Source of the DNA: Pseudomonadota bacterium
Lineage (GTDB): Bacteria; Pseudomonadota; Gammaproteobacteria; Burkholderiales; Gallionellaceae
DNA length: 61,874 bases
Assembly (NCBI GenBank): GCA_021800795.1
Contig: JAJYYO010000021.1
Location: 1 to 61,874 of the forward strand
Reading direction: 5' to 3'
Positions 31,217-40,209 of the stretch are shown here, piece after piece (position 1 is the first letter of the stretch; the number at the start of each line of letters is the position of its first letter). The notes under the pieces are model-generated. The model worked only from the letters and a program-made list of their open reading frames with translations, was not told the DNA's origin and made no database searches. The position numbers and the translations under genes were made by a program.

Positions 31217-31516
31217 ATGGATACCACTGACAACGGCTTGCTGTCGCAGCCCCAAATCGACGAGTTACTGAGTCAGCTGGAAGGCTGGCAGTTGCAGGAT
31301 AATCGCATCAGCAAAACCTTTCCGTTCGGCAACTATTACCGGACCATCGCTTTTGTGAATGCCCTGGCCTGGATGACCCACCGCGAGGATCATCACCCTA
31401 TGCTTACCGTCACCTATAACAGTTGCCGCGTCGACTACAGCACCCACGACGCAGGCGGCCTGTCGATCAAGGACTTCAACTGCGCCGCGCAAGCAGACGC
31501 GCTGTTCAGGCCTTGA
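31217..31516 (+). CDS. phhB: Pterin-4a-carbinolamine dehydratase
   Basis: This 99-residue enzyme dehydrates 4a-hydroxy-tetrahydropterin, regenerating the cofactor of pterin-dependent hydroxylases. The active-site His triad lies in the motif HREDHHPMLTVTY (about 56-68). The neighbouring W-x-x-x-D-N-R-I-S-K-T-F and F-V-N-x-L-A-W-M are also typical. Its stop overlaps the TTG start of rsgA (TTGA). No phenylalanine hydroxylase gene is in the window. Confidence 0.92.
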   Translation: MDTTDNGLLSQPQIDELLSQLEGWQLQDNRISKTFPFGNYYRTIAFVNALAWMTHREDHHPMLTVTYNSCRVDYSTHDAGGLSIKDFNCAAQADALFRP

Positions 31517-32379
31517 ACGAAACATTGAAAGGTCGCGTGGTTGCAGCCTTCGGTCGCCAGTATCTGGTGAGACTGGCCGACAACAGCCTGCTGCCCTGTC
31601 TTACTCGCGGCAAAAAAAGCGATGTGGTATGCGGCGACATGGTCGAGATGCTAAAAAGCGGTGACAATCAGGGCGTGATCGAGAATACCCTACAACGCAG
31701 CTCTCTGTTGCACCGTTCCGATGCCTGGCGCGAAAAGCTGATCGCGGCGAACGTCAGTCAGATCGTCATCGTGGTCGCCGCCGAACCGTCCTTCAGCGAC
31801 GAGGTGGTGACGCGCTGTCTGATTGCCGCTTTCGACCAGAACCTGTCCGTGCTGATCGTGCTCAACAAGTGCGATCTGGCCGCAGCCGCCGCACGGGAGC
31901 AACTCGCCGCCTACCGCGCCATCGGCTACACCGTACTGGAACTTTCGGCAAAACAGGATGCGTCCGCGCTGCGCCCCTATCTGGCAGGCCACACCAGCGT
32001 GCTGGTCGGCCAGTCCGGCATGGGCAAATCCACGCTGATCAACGCCCTGCTGCCGGATGCGCTGGCCGCCACGCGTGAAATTTCCACCGTGCTCGATTCC
32101 GGCAAGCACACCACTACCCACGCAAAACTGTATACGCTGGATGAAAACAGCAGCCTGATCGACTGCCCGGGCGTACAGGCGTTCGGCCTGCATCATCTGA
32201 GCTTAGGCAGGATAGAGCAAGGATTCATCGAGTTTTCGCCCTACCTGGGGCTATGCCGTTTCCGCGACTGCCATCATCTGCACGAGCCGGGCTGTGCGCT
32301 GCTCGACGCGGTCGTAAAAGGCAAGATCAACGCAAGACGTCTGGAATTATTTCAGCAGATCGCCGCCAATAAGGCGTAG
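31513..32379 (+). CDS. rsgA: Ribosome small-subunit-dependent GTPase A
   Basis: This 288-residue circularly permuted GTPase acts late in 30S maturation. An N-terminal OB fold (GRVVAAFGRQYLVR) precedes the permuted G motifs: NKCDLA (G4, about 117), then the P-loop GQSGMGKST (about 170), D-C-P-G-V (G3), and a C-terminal zinc knuckle with Cys/His ligands (CRFRDCHHLHEPGCAL). The TTG start at 31513 overlaps the phhB stop; the frame reads open upstream only because of phhB. The length fits the family. Confidence 0.93.
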   Translation: MNETLKGRVVAAFGRQYLVRLADNSLLPCLTRGKKSDVVCGDMVEMLKSGDNQGVIENTLQRSSLLHRSDAWREKLIAANVSQIVIVVAAEPSFSDEVVTRCLIAAFDQNLSVLIVLNKCDLAAAAAREQLAAYRAIGYTVLELSAKQDASALRPYLAGHTSVLVGQSGMGKSTLINALLPDALAATREISTVLDSGKHTTTHAKLYTLDENSSLIDCPGVQAFGLHHLSLGRIEQGFIEFSPYLGLCRFRDCHHLHEPGCALLDAVVKGKINARRLELFQQIAANKA

Positions 32380-32411
32380 CGAATTATCGACTGACAATAC
32401 AGGAGAAATCG

Positions 32412-32834
32412 ATGAAGGACACCTTAAAACCCGGTATCAAATACCAGCACAAGTTCATCGTTCCCCTGTCGAAAACCGTTCCGGCGCTCTATCCCGAATC
32501 GGATGAGTTCGCATCCATGCCGGAAGTCTTTGCAACCGGCTTTCTGGTCGGCCTCCTTGAATGGGCCTGCGTCAAGGCAATCACTCCCCATCTGGACTGG
32601 CCGCAGGAACAAACGGTGGGAACACACATCGATGTCAGCCACGAAGCGGCGACGCCGCCGGGTCTTGAGGTCACGGCAAGCGTTGAATTGATCTCTGTCG
32701 AAGGCAGGAAACTCGTCTTTGCCGTGGAAGCACACGACGGCATCGATCTGATCTCCAGGGGACGGCATGAACGATTCATTATCAACAGGGAAAAATTTGA
32801 CGCCAGACTCGGCGCCAAAAAGGCGAAGGCGTAA
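32412..32834 (+). CDS. FlK-like hotdog thioesterase
   Basis: The 140-residue single-domain hotdog protein resembles the fluoroacetyl-CoA thioesterase family: an N-terminal LKPGIKYQHKFIV strand, FATGFLVGLLEWACVKAITPHL helix, GTHIDVSHEAATPPG and the closing S-R-G-R-H-E-R-F-I-I. The Glu in LLEW and His in VSHEAATP are in the positions of the FlK active-site residues. It probably hydrolyses an acyl-CoA; the substrate is unknown. It follows rsgA after 32 bp. Confidence 0.82.
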   Translation: MKDTLKPGIKYQHKFIVPLSKTVPALYPESDEFASMPEVFATGFLVGLLEWACVKAITPHLDWPQEQTVGTHIDVSHEAATPPGLEVTASVELISVEGRKLVFAVEAHDGIDLISRGRHERFIINREKFDARLGAKKAKA

Positions 32835-33078
32835 CCTTCAGCATGACAGTGGAGATCGGATTCTGGAATGGGGTATTCAGTTGAATACTGTAACAGGTGC
32901 TGATCTATAATTTTTAAAAAACCATGTGTTGCGTGATCATACTGCACTGCGGCTATTTAAATGATATTTCACAGTATATTGATTTTTAATAAATTATTTG
33001 CAACCACCGCATTTAGCCGAGTACTCCATTTATTTTAAACGTTCGTTGCGTGCTTATCGGACACAGGGGCATACCGAA

Positions 33079-35010
33079 ATGAAACCAGGTAGCGACATAG
33101 CTCAACACAAACTGACAAATACAGGCAAAAAACACCAGATAAACTGGCCCGTCATCCGCAGGCAGCCTGAATTGGCCGAAATTGCCGAATTGCAACACAG
33201 CGGAGAGAATATTTACCTGTTGCAAGGCAAACAAGTTGGCGAAATTCTTCTGCATTATGGCGTTATCGATGAATACAACTTGAGCGTTGTACTCGCTATG
33301 CAAAAAGATTCCGCATACAAAAATCTGTCTTTAGGCGAAATACTGACCGGGGTCGGAATAATCAAGCAGGTTGAACTGGACCGCGCGCTGCTCGTTCAGG
33401 CGGGTATTCCGATGGTGGATATATTGTCCATCGACATCCCGTCTGAAATTACCAGGATCGTCCCGCGCGCCAGGGCCCGAGAGAAGATGGTCGTACCGGT
33501 AGGCAGTTATCACGATACCCTGTTTCTGGCTGTGTCCGATCCTTTTTTGTTTGCGGATATGTCTTTTTTTACGGTAATGACGGACATGAAGATATCTCTT
33601 GTGTTTGCGCCGGCGAATGAAATCAGCCAACATCTCAATGTGCATAGTTTCAGTAGCAAAAATACCGGTGCGTCAAAGGAAGAGTTTCGCATCCAGGCCA
33701 GGAGAGACATGGACTTTCCTCCTGGACAGTCTGCGTATACAGAGACCATCAGCACGGACGTATCCGAGAATGACTCGATTATTATCAATCTGGTTAACCA
33801 GATGATTCTCAATGCGATTCAGGAGGCCGCATCGGACATTCATATCGAGTTGTTTCAAGGCGTTGAAGGTTCCAGCGTACGCTTCAGACGCGATGGCAAT
33901 ATGGAAGATTTCGAGGAGTTTCCGCGCATTTATCACAAAGCGGTCGTTTCCCGCATCAAGATTATGTCCGGCATGGATATTTCGGAAACGCGCCGCCCGC
34001 AGGATGGCAAGATTTCCTTCAGCTTACCCGGCGGCGGAAGGGTTGATCTGCGTGTCGTGACTATTCCTGCGTCCCCCGGCGTAGAGTTTGTCACAATCCG
34101 CATCCTGTCTTCAGGCGAGCCGCTGCCGCTGGGTGGGCTGGGCTTCGCTCGCCGGGATATGAACATTTTTCGGGATATATTCCGACGGCCATACGGGCTG
34201 ATTCTGGTATGCGGACCGACAGGCAGCGGCAAAACGACCACGCTGCATTCGGTACTGAAGGAACTCAATATCAAGGAACGCAAGATATGGACCGTGGAAG
34301 ACCCGGTTGAAATCGTACAGCCTCACCTGTGCCAGGTGCAGGTCAACAACAAGGTCGGCATGACTTTTGCCACCGTATTGCGATCACTCTTGCGTGCAGA
34401 TCCCGATGTCATCATGATAGGCGAAATGCGTGACGATGAAACCGCAAAAATTGCACTGGAGGCCTCGATGACAGGACATCTGGTGCTATCCACGCTACAC
34501 ACCAATTCGGCTGCCGAAACCGTGTCCAGACTGCTGGGGCTGGACATCGATCCTTACAATCTTTCCGATGCCTTGCAGGCTATTCTCGCGCAACGCCTTG
34601 CGCGCAAGCTGTGCACTGCCTGTGCCAGTCGGGAGGAAGCGCCCATCAGCGAGATCGAGGATCTCGCCGACGAATATTACCAGTCCGCCCACGCCGCTCT
34701 GCCGGGCACTGCGGAGCGCATCGCCATCATCGACGGATGGCGTGAAAATTTTGCTGACAACGGCACATTCTATCTCAGGCATCCGGTAGGCTGCGAAATA
34801 TGCGACAAAGGATACAAGGGGCGCATCGGACTGTATGAGCTGCTGCAGGCCACCCCTACCTTGCGCCATTTGATTCGCCACCAATCATCCGCATCCGAAT
34901 ATCTGGCAACGGGCGTCGCTGATGGAATGCGCACCTTGAAACAGGACGGTATCGAGAAAGTGCTTGGCGGTGTCACCGATATGATCCAGGTTCGCAGTGC
35001 CTGTATTTAA
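33079..35010 (+). CDS. GspE/PilB-family secretion or pilus assembly ATPase, stand-alone
   Basis: The product has 643 residues from MKPGSDIAQHK; the frame opens at a TTG at 32998. An N-terminal GspE_N/MshEN domain (about 50-180: GEILLHYGVIDEYNLSVVLA and LGEILTGVGI) precedes the hexameric ATPase. That domain has CGPTGSGKTTTLHSVL (Walker A, about 378), the Asp box VEDPVE, Walker B-like DPDVIMIGEMRDDET and the His box TLHTNSAAETVSRL. The tetra-Cys zinc element is CTAC...CEIC. No pilin, GspF/PilC or secretin gene is near, so its partners are elsewhere. Confidence 0.92.
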   Translation: MKPGSDIAQHKLTNTGKKHQINWPVIRRQPELAEIAELQHSGENIYLLQGKQVGEILLHYGVIDEYNLSVVLAMQKDSAYKNLSLGEILTGVGIIKQVELDRALLVQAGIPMVDILSIDIPSEITRIVPRARAREKMVVPVGSYHDTLFLAVSDPFLFADMSFFTVMTDMKISLVFAPANEISQHLNVHSFSSKNTGASKEEFRIQARRDMDFPPGQSAYTETISTDVSENDSIIINLVNQMILNAIQEAASDIHIELFQGVEGSSVRFRRDGNMEDFEEFPRIYHKAVVSRIKIMSGMDISETRRPQDGKISFSLPGGGRVDLRVVTIPASPGVEFVTIRILSSGEPLPLGGLGFARRDMNIFRDIFRRPYGLILVCGPTGSGKTTTLHSVLKELNIKERKIWTVEDPVEIVQPHLCQVQVNNKVGMTFATVLRSLLRADPDVIMIGEMRDDETAKIALEASMTGHLVLSTLHTNSAAETVSRLLGLDIDPYNLSDALQAILAQRLARKLCTACASREEAPISEIEDLADEYYQSAHAALPGTAERIAIIDGWRENFADNGTFYLRHPVGCEICDKGYKGRIGLYELLQATPTLRHLIRHQSSASEYLATGVADGMRTLKQDGIEKVLGGVTDMIQVRSACI

Positions 35011-35100
35011 ATTGGGTTGCGAGCAGCCAGTTCCAGGCTACCCGGCCGGTGGAGTTTCTGCACAGTGACAACGGGTCGGTGCATGAAAAAAACGGGGGCC
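35010..35100 (+). pseudogene. Possible IS3-family transposase fragment
   Basis: Immediately after the ATPase stop a short rightward frame reads TRPVEFLHSDNGSVHEK. The H-S-D-N-G-S core with an upstream P-x-E-F/W-L is typical around the second Asp of IS3-group OrfB transposases. Only about 30 codons are visible and no terminal repeats can be recognised. Chance similarity cannot be excluded. Confidence 0.35.
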
Positions 35101-35109
35101 AGCAAATGG

Positions 35110-37149
35110 CTACTTGCCTGCGGGGCGGACAGGGTAGCTCTTGCCCGGGGGCGGCGATACCGGTTTGATTCGCGCAATTGCCAGGAGCCTGGCGCATTCG
35201 CTGTTATCCCCCGGCCCGGTTTTGATCAAGGGCATCAGAGCTACGATCGGCGCCAGAATGACCAGCGCAACGGCACCCCCCGCTCTCATCACTAACACAC
35301 CCTTATCGACCCTCACATGCGGCTGCTTGAAACTGCCGCGCACATAAAGCGGCGCCCTGAGTGAAAGCACCCGCATCCCTTTGCTGTTGGTGTTGATGGT
35401 CAAATTCAACTGTTCCTGTTTCAAATCGATATTGCCGCTGACATCGATAATGGCATCTTCCGTGTCGATGATAAAACTGCGCGTCTGCATCACTCCGTTG
35501 GTCACGCCCCAATCGGTTGCCATGCAATTGAGTTTGACCGGCTTGTCGCCTGCCAGGCGGGTGAAGATCACATTGCCTATATTCAGGCCCATTTCTTCGA
35601 GCAACAACTTGCTGACGGCGCCCTGATTGATCAGCAGCTTGAGCTCGCCATTGGATGCACCCAGCAGGCTGGCGACGGAATTGCCGACCGCCGACAGGGA
35701 TGCATCGCCGTTGATTTCACCGATACTCGCCTGTAACGGCTTAAAGGTGGGGAACAATTGATTCAGATGCAGATGGCGGGCGGTCACTTTCATGGTCGCC
35801 TTGATCGCGTTTTTGCCGGATTTCCCACTGCCGTCCAGGGTAATGTTCGAACTTAAATTTCCTCCGGCGATGCCGAAATCCAGCGGCAGCAGAGACAGCA
35901 CGCCGTCGTGCAAATGCACGTTGGTCATCAGCTTGTTGAGCGGTAATGCCTTGTTGCGAATAATTTTATCGGCGCTGAAATTGATGTCGGTATCGATGCT
36001 GGTCCAGCGCTCCGTTTTAAACGGTTCGATGGGCAGCACTTTGTTCGCAGGCTGCACGGTGGCTGCGCCGCGCATGATTTTGCTGGATTTTGAGTCGGCG
36101 CCGATCAGAGGGGCTAAATCGGCAAAGTGCAACTCATGTGACACGACGGTCCCGGACAACAGAGGACGCGGTTGCATGGACTGATACTCAAGGCGTCCGC
36201 CGATATCGCTGGCACCCACCTTGCCGCTGAAATCATCGTAAATCCAGCGACTGCCATGCGGGTCCAGCATGCCGATCAGATGGCCTTCGGTTGCGAACGG
36301 CGGTGTTTCCGGCAAGTAGATGCCGCTTATCGCATAGAGCCTGTCCATACTCACGCCGGACACCTTCAGATGCATGTCCATAGCAGCCAGGTCGGATGGC
36401 TTGGTCAGCGTGCCTTCCACTGCGATCAGCGTTTTTCCGACAAGAACCCGCGCCATGATCGGATAGGGCACAGCTTGTTGTTGCAGCGATAATACGGCAC
36501 CTGTCCGACCAGCGCCGCTGACAGCTTCATTACCCAGCTTGCCGTGCAACTGCCACGCGACACCATAGACCGGGTCCGCATCGAGCGTATTGATATCGGC
36601 CGTCACATCGGCATGCCGGATAGCATCGACAAGGTGTACGCGCCCCTGAGAAAGAACAACCCGCTGCAACTTCAGTTGCCAGGGCGAGGTTTGATTGTCG
36701 TTCCTGAAGGTCCAGTTGTTTTGGCCTCCGGCATTGCGCATCAGGCTGATGACGGGCGAGTCGAAACTCAGCACGGGGATTTCGATATTTTTTTTCAGCA
36801 AGGCGTAGGGGTTCAGCGAAAAGGCGATCTGTTTGATGTCCGCCATTTCAGCCGTCGTACCGCTGGCCAGAGCGGGCGGATTGCCGATGCGTATATCCTG
36901 TGCGACCAGATGCGGCCACGGAATATCGTCGAGCCAACCTCGATCATGACCCACTGAGACTTGCTTTTCCCAGGTCAGCGACAGATCGCCTGCAATTGCG
37001 AACGGGCGACCGAGCGCCTCGCTGGTGCGCGCATTAAGCCAGGGTTTGGCAAGATTCCAGTTGAAATTGAGCAGTACGACCAATGCTGTCGCGGGGATGA
37101 GTATCAGCACCGCCGAGAAGACTGCCACTATGCGGAGTGGTTTTTTCAT
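35110..37149 (-). CDS. AsmA-family protein
   Basis: The 679-residue product starts MKKPLRIVAVFSAVLIL (ATG at 37149, 39 codons inside the open frame), with one N-terminal membrane helix. The AsmA N-terminal pattern follows: L-N-A-R-T-S-E-A-L-G-R-P-F-A-I-A-G-D-L-S-L-T-W and then P-W-P-H-L-V-A-Q-D-I-R-I-G-N-P. The C-terminal domain (about 440-620) includes SIGEINGDASLSAVGNS and later ALPL-type repeats. Such proteins span the periplasm and are implicated in lipid transport to the outer membrane. Convergent with the ATPase gene. Confidence 0.9.
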   Translation of the reverse strand: MKKPLRIVAVFSAVLILIPATALVVLLNFNWNLAKPWLNARTSEALGRPFAIAGDLSLTWEKQVSVGHDRGWLDDIPWPHLVAQDIRIGNPPALASGTTAEMADIKQIAFSLNPYALLKKNIEIPVLSFDSPVISLMRNAGGQNNWTFRNDNQTSPWQLKLQRVVLSQGRVHLVDAIRHADVTADINTLDADPVYGVAWQLHGKLGNEAVSGAGRTGAVLSLQQQAVPYPIMARVLVGKTLIAVEGTLTKPSDLAAMDMHLKVSGVSMDRLYAISGIYLPETPPFATEGHLIGMLDPHGSRWIYDDFSGKVGASDIGGRLEYQSMQPRPLLSGTVVSHELHFADLAPLIGADSKSSKIMRGAATVQPANKVLPIEPFKTERWTSIDTDINFSADKIIRNKALPLNKLMTNVHLHDGVLSLLPLDFGIAGGNLSSNITLDGSGKSGKNAIKATMKVTARHLHLNQLFPTFKPLQASIGEINGDASLSAVGNSVASLLGASNGELKLLINQGAVSKLLLEEMGLNIGNVIFTRLAGDKPVKLNCMATDWGVTNGVMQTRSFIIDTEDAIIDVSGNIDLKQEQLNLTINTNSKGMRVLSLRAPLYVRGSFKQPHVRVDKGVLVMRAGGAVALVILAPIVALMPLIKTGPGDNSECARLLAIARIKPVSPPPGKSYPVRPAGK

Positions 37150-37180
37150 TTGGCGCCAGTTTACTATTTTCAAAGCACTT

Positions 37181-37204
37181 GTTCTGTACGCCAACGTACA
37201 GAAC
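37181..37204. promoter_or_regulatory. Perfect palindrome in the 344-bp gap 37150-37493
   Basis: GTTCTGTACG-CCAA-CGTACAGAAC is a 10-bp perfect dyad. It lies 32 bp upstream of the asmA start and about 290 bp before the pigment genes. No T-run follows, so a regulator site is more likely than a terminator. The rest of the gap is AT-rich towards 37360-37480 with no gene that I can support. Confidence 0.4.
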
Positions 37205-37493
37205 GCTGCAAACGGTTCAAGTAGATTTGACCAGAGTGGTACTGGAAAACCTGAACGAACATTCATGTGTAATCACGCAGCCTGCTTACGCCGTTTCTGC
37301 AAACGCTCGTCTGAGATTTTGCATCTGTTCATGCGCGTCAGACAAGCATGCGTGAAGAATTTAAAATTTTGTCGTGCTATATTTCACAGCGCCGTTTTAA
37401 CCTTAAAATTCTGCGTGATGAGTAAAATCAACCATGATAGACACGGCGATACGATACAATCGGACAGATGAATATCAAACCAGCGGTCAAGCC

Positions 37494-37613
37494 ATGAGTA
37501 CCTCTCACACAGCATCTGCTAAGCGGGTTTGTGATGTGCTGGTAATCGGCGCCGGGTCGGCAGGCTCGACCGCTGCGGCGTTACCGGCCGACAAGCCGGC
37601 GTTGGCAAGGTGA
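37494..37613 (+). pseudogene. FAD-dependent oxidoreductase, N-terminal remnant
   Basis: The 39-codon frame reads ...RVCDVLVIGAGSAGSTAAAL and then breaks off in PADKPALAR-stop. V-L-V-I-G-A-G-x-A-G-S-T-A-A is the Rossmann FAD-binding start of the halogenase/geranylgeranyl-reductase-like oxidoreductases commonly found in aryl polyene clusters. The rest of the enzyme (about 350-400 residues) is missing and the XanB2-like gene starts 5 bp after the stop. An internal deletion has probably removed it. Confidence 0.6.
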
Positions 37614-37617
37614 TCCG

Positions 37618-38649
37618 ATGCGCGATTATCTACCCGTTTTACATGGCGAGAATATGTCCATCGCCGAGTTTTTTCAACAACCGGCACAGCGGAGAAACAG
37701 CGTGCTGGGCGCGGTCTGTTTTTCTGTATCCGGCATGCCGGCTGAGCTGGAAATTCCCTGCCTGCGTGTTCCCATGCGGCGACTTGATACCGCAGAGGCC
37801 GTCTGCGAAGTCTGGCGCGGCAGCCGACAGATGAAGCAGGGAAAGTGTGGCGATATACATTATCGCCATGACGACGGCTTGCTGTTCGGCGTGATTGTAT
37901 TGTCTGAAACCCTGTTTCAGACCGATACGGACAAAACGCCGCTGCAGCAGGCCACCGAGTCGGCCTATCGCCAGATATTTGAACTGCTGGATCGGGAGAA
38001 TTTCCCCTATCTGATCCGGATATGGAATTACATCGCTGACATCAATGCACTCAGCTTCGGGCTGGAGCGCTACCAGCAGTTCAACCGTGGACGGCAGGAT
38101 GCCTTTATTGCACACGGGCGAGACGTGGCGGGAAATGCGCCTGCCGCGTGTGCGCTGGGCTATGTCGAGGGGCCGCTGACGATTGCCTTTCTGGCAGGAA
38201 CTGTGGCGCCGCTGAACATAGAAAATCCGCGCCAGATCAGTGCCTGCCTTTATCCGCCGCAATACGGGCCGCGCAGTCCGACCTTTTCGCGTGCCAGCCT
38301 GGTGACATTGAACCGGGCCGAGGTATTATTTGTATCGGGCACGGCCAGCATTGTCGGCCATGCCACGTTGCACCCCCACGACGTTGCCGCGCAAACCCGC
38401 GAAACCTTGACGAATATCGGGGCCGTGCTGAGCGAGGCGAACCGGCATGCCGCACAGCCCGGTTTCGATCTTGCCGGTCTGTCTTACAAAGTCTACGTGC
38501 GCCACCCTGCCGATCAGGCGCTGATACATGCGGAACTGGCGCGCTGTGTGGGCGACTCGCTCAAAGCGGTCTATCTGCAGGCTGATGTGTGCCGCCAGGA
38601 TCTGCTGTTGGAAATCGAGGCCACAGGCATGCTGGCGTCAGGGCTGTGA
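37618..38649 (+). CDS. XanB2-like chorismatase (FkbO/Hyg5 family)
   Basis: The 343-residue product fits the chorismatase family that converts chorismate to 3- or 4-hydroxybenzoate. Characteristic stretches are FPYLIRIWNYIADIN (about 137-151), the ERYQQFNRGR motif (about 159), AACALGYVEGP, PRQISACLYPPQYGPRSPTFSRA (about 210-230) and FVSGTASIVGHATLHPHDV (about 240-258). XanB2 supplies the hydroxybenzoate starter of xanthomonadin in Xanthomonas, so this gene probably makes the aryl starter here. The start could also be at 37654 (MSIAEFF, GGCGAG upstream). Only 2 bp separate it from the acyltransferase. Confidence 0.88.
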   Translation: MRDYLPVLHGENMSIAEFFQQPAQRRNSVLGAVCFSVSGMPAELEIPCLRVPMRRLDTAEAVCEVWRGSRQMKQGKCGDIHYRHDDGLLFGVIVLSETLFQTDTDKTPLQQATESAYRQIFELLDRENFPYLIRIWNYIADINALSFGLERYQQFNRGRQDAFIAHGRDVAGNAPAACALGYVEGPLTIAFLAGTVAPLNIENPRQISACLYPPQYGPRSPTFSRASLVTLNRAEVLFVSGTASIVGHATLHPHDVAAQTRETLTNIGAVLSEANRHAAQPGFDLAGLSYKVYVRHPADQALIHAELARCVGDSLKAVYLQADVCRQDLLLEIEATGMLASGL

Positions 38650-38651
38650 TC

Positions 38652-39422
38652 ATGCGCGCCGTCTTGCGTGTCTTGCTCAACGGTTACGATTATCTGGTGC
38701 TGTATCTGGGCCTGCTCTGGCTGGGGATGCTGTGTCTGGCATGGACGCCGGTTGCGCTGATTGTCTACCCCTTGTTGTCCGAGAACAGGGGACGAGCGCT
38801 CGGACGCCATGTGATCATGGCGGCATTTCGTTTGTACCTTGCCAGCCTTGCCCTGTCGCGCCGTTGCAGCTTCGATCTGGCGGCGCTGGATGCGTTGCGC
38901 GATGAATCGCCGCTGATTCTTGCGCCCAACCATCCCTGTCTGCTGGATGCCGTGATGGTAATTTCACGCCTGCCCAATGTCGCCTGCGTGCTTAAAGCCG
39001 AGCTGATGAATAATGTCTTCCTCGGTGCCGGTTCCAGACTGGCGCGCTATATCCGCAATGATCCCATGCGGCGTATGGTCAAGCTGGCAAGCGACGATTT
39101 CAAATGCGACAGCCATCTGCTGCTGTTCCCGGAAGGTACCCGCACCACTTCGCACCCGGTCAATCCGTTCAAGGGCAGCATCGGCCTGATTTCGCATCAT
39201 GCGCAGGTACCCGTGCAAACGATACTGATCGAAACCGATTCCAAGTATCTTGGCAAAGGCTGGCCGCTGTTCCGCAAACCGGTCATGCCTATCCATTACC
39301 GGGTCAGCCTGGGGCGCCGCTTTGATCCGCCGCAGAATACCAAACAGTTCATGGCTGAACTGGAACACTACTTTGCGCATGAACTGGTGCCAGGCACAAA
39401 TCCTGAACATTCAAAACCCTGA
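38652..39422 (+). CDS. PlsC-family acyltransferase of the pigment locus
   Basis: The 256-residue product begins MRAVLRVLLNGYDYLVLYLG (the open frame runs upstream over XanB2). It has an N-terminal membrane helix pair and the acyltransferase motifs NHPCLLD (NH-x4-D, about 97-103) and FPEGTRT (about 160). Comparable proteins in aryl polyene loci attach the polyene acyl chain to a lipid or glycerol head. It is followed by a glycosyltransferase after 6 bp. Confidence 0.87.
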   Translation: MRAVLRVLLNGYDYLVLYLGLLWLGMLCLAWTPVALIVYPLLSENRGRALGRHVIMAAFRLYLASLALSRRCSFDLAALDALRDESPLILAPNHPCLLDAVMVISRLPNVACVLKAELMNNVFLGAGSRLARYIRNDPMRRMVKLASDDFKCDSHLLLFPEGTRTTSHPVNPFKGSIGLISHHAQVPVQTILIETDSKYLGKGWPLFRKPVMPIHYRVSLGRRFDPPQNTKQFMAELEHYFAHELVPGTNPEHSKP

Positions 39423-39428
39423 CCTGCC

Positions 39429-40202
39429 ATGATGACTGTCTCGAATACGCATCTCGTCCTCATTCCCAGTTATAACCCCGGCGCCAGGGTTTATGAAACC
39501 GTGCGCGCGGCAAGACGATACTGGAACCCGGTGTGGGTGGTGGTGGATGGCAGCACCGATGGCAGCGCCGAGGGCTTGCTGGCGATGGCAGCGATTGATA
39601 CCGGTCTGCGCGTGATGGTCCTGCCGCGCAACCAGGGCAAGGGGGCTGCGGTGCTGTACGGTCTGGATCAGGCGGCAGCGGCGGGATACAGCCACGTATT
39701 AACCATGGATTCGGACGGACAGCATCCTGCCGAGCGCATCCCGGCCTTCATGACTGCATCCATGCAGCAACCCGCCGCAATGATACTGGGCATGCCGGAA
39801 TTCGATGCCGATGCGCCTGCCCTGCGCGTGCAGGGCCGGAAAGTATCCAACTGGTGGGCCAATCTGGAAACGCTCTGGGCAGGCATAGGCGATTCGTTGT
39901 TCGGGTTTCGCGTATATCCGGTTGAACCCTTGCGGCGGGTGATGCGTCATCAGCCGTGGATGCGCCACTTCGACTTCGACCCCGAGGCGGTGGTGCGGCT
40001 GTGCTGGCGCGGGGTCAGACCGGTCAACCTGCCGGCGTCCGTCCGCTACTACCGGCCTGACGAGGGCGGCGTGTCGCATTTTCGCTACCTGCGCGACAAC
40101 GTGTTGCTGACCTGGATGCATACCCGCCTGTTTGCAGGCTTTGTGCTGCGCCTGCCCGTCCTGCTGGCAAGACGCGTGCTCGGGCGTAAAAACCAAACCT
40201 GA
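39429..40202 (+). CDS. Family 2 glycosyltransferase
   Basis: The 257-residue enzyme starts TNTHLVLIPSYNPG-like and has the GT2 motifs VVDGSTDGSAEG (about 39-50) and MDSDGQHP (DxD, about 95-102). A hydrophobic C-terminal end (LFAGFVLRLPVLLARR) may tie it to the membrane. It shares the transcript with the XanB2-like and acyltransferase genes and could glycosylate the polyene or its lipid anchor, as proposed for GT2 members of xanthomonadin loci. It converges with the ABC transporter (7 bp). Confidence 0.88.
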   Translation: MMTVSNTHLVLIPSYNPGARVYETVRAARRYWNPVWVVVDGSTDGSAEGLLAMAAIDTGLRVMVLPRNQGKGAAVLYGLDQAAAAGYSHVLTMDSDGQHPAERIPAFMTASMQQPAAMILGMPEFDADAPALRVQGRKVSNWWANLETLWAGIGDSLFGFRVYPVEPLRRVMRHQPWMRHFDFDPEAVVRLCWRGVRPVNLPASVRYYRPDEGGVSHFRYLRDNVLLTWMHTRLFAGFVLRLPVLLARRVLGRKNQT

Positions 40203-40209
40203 AGGCAGG

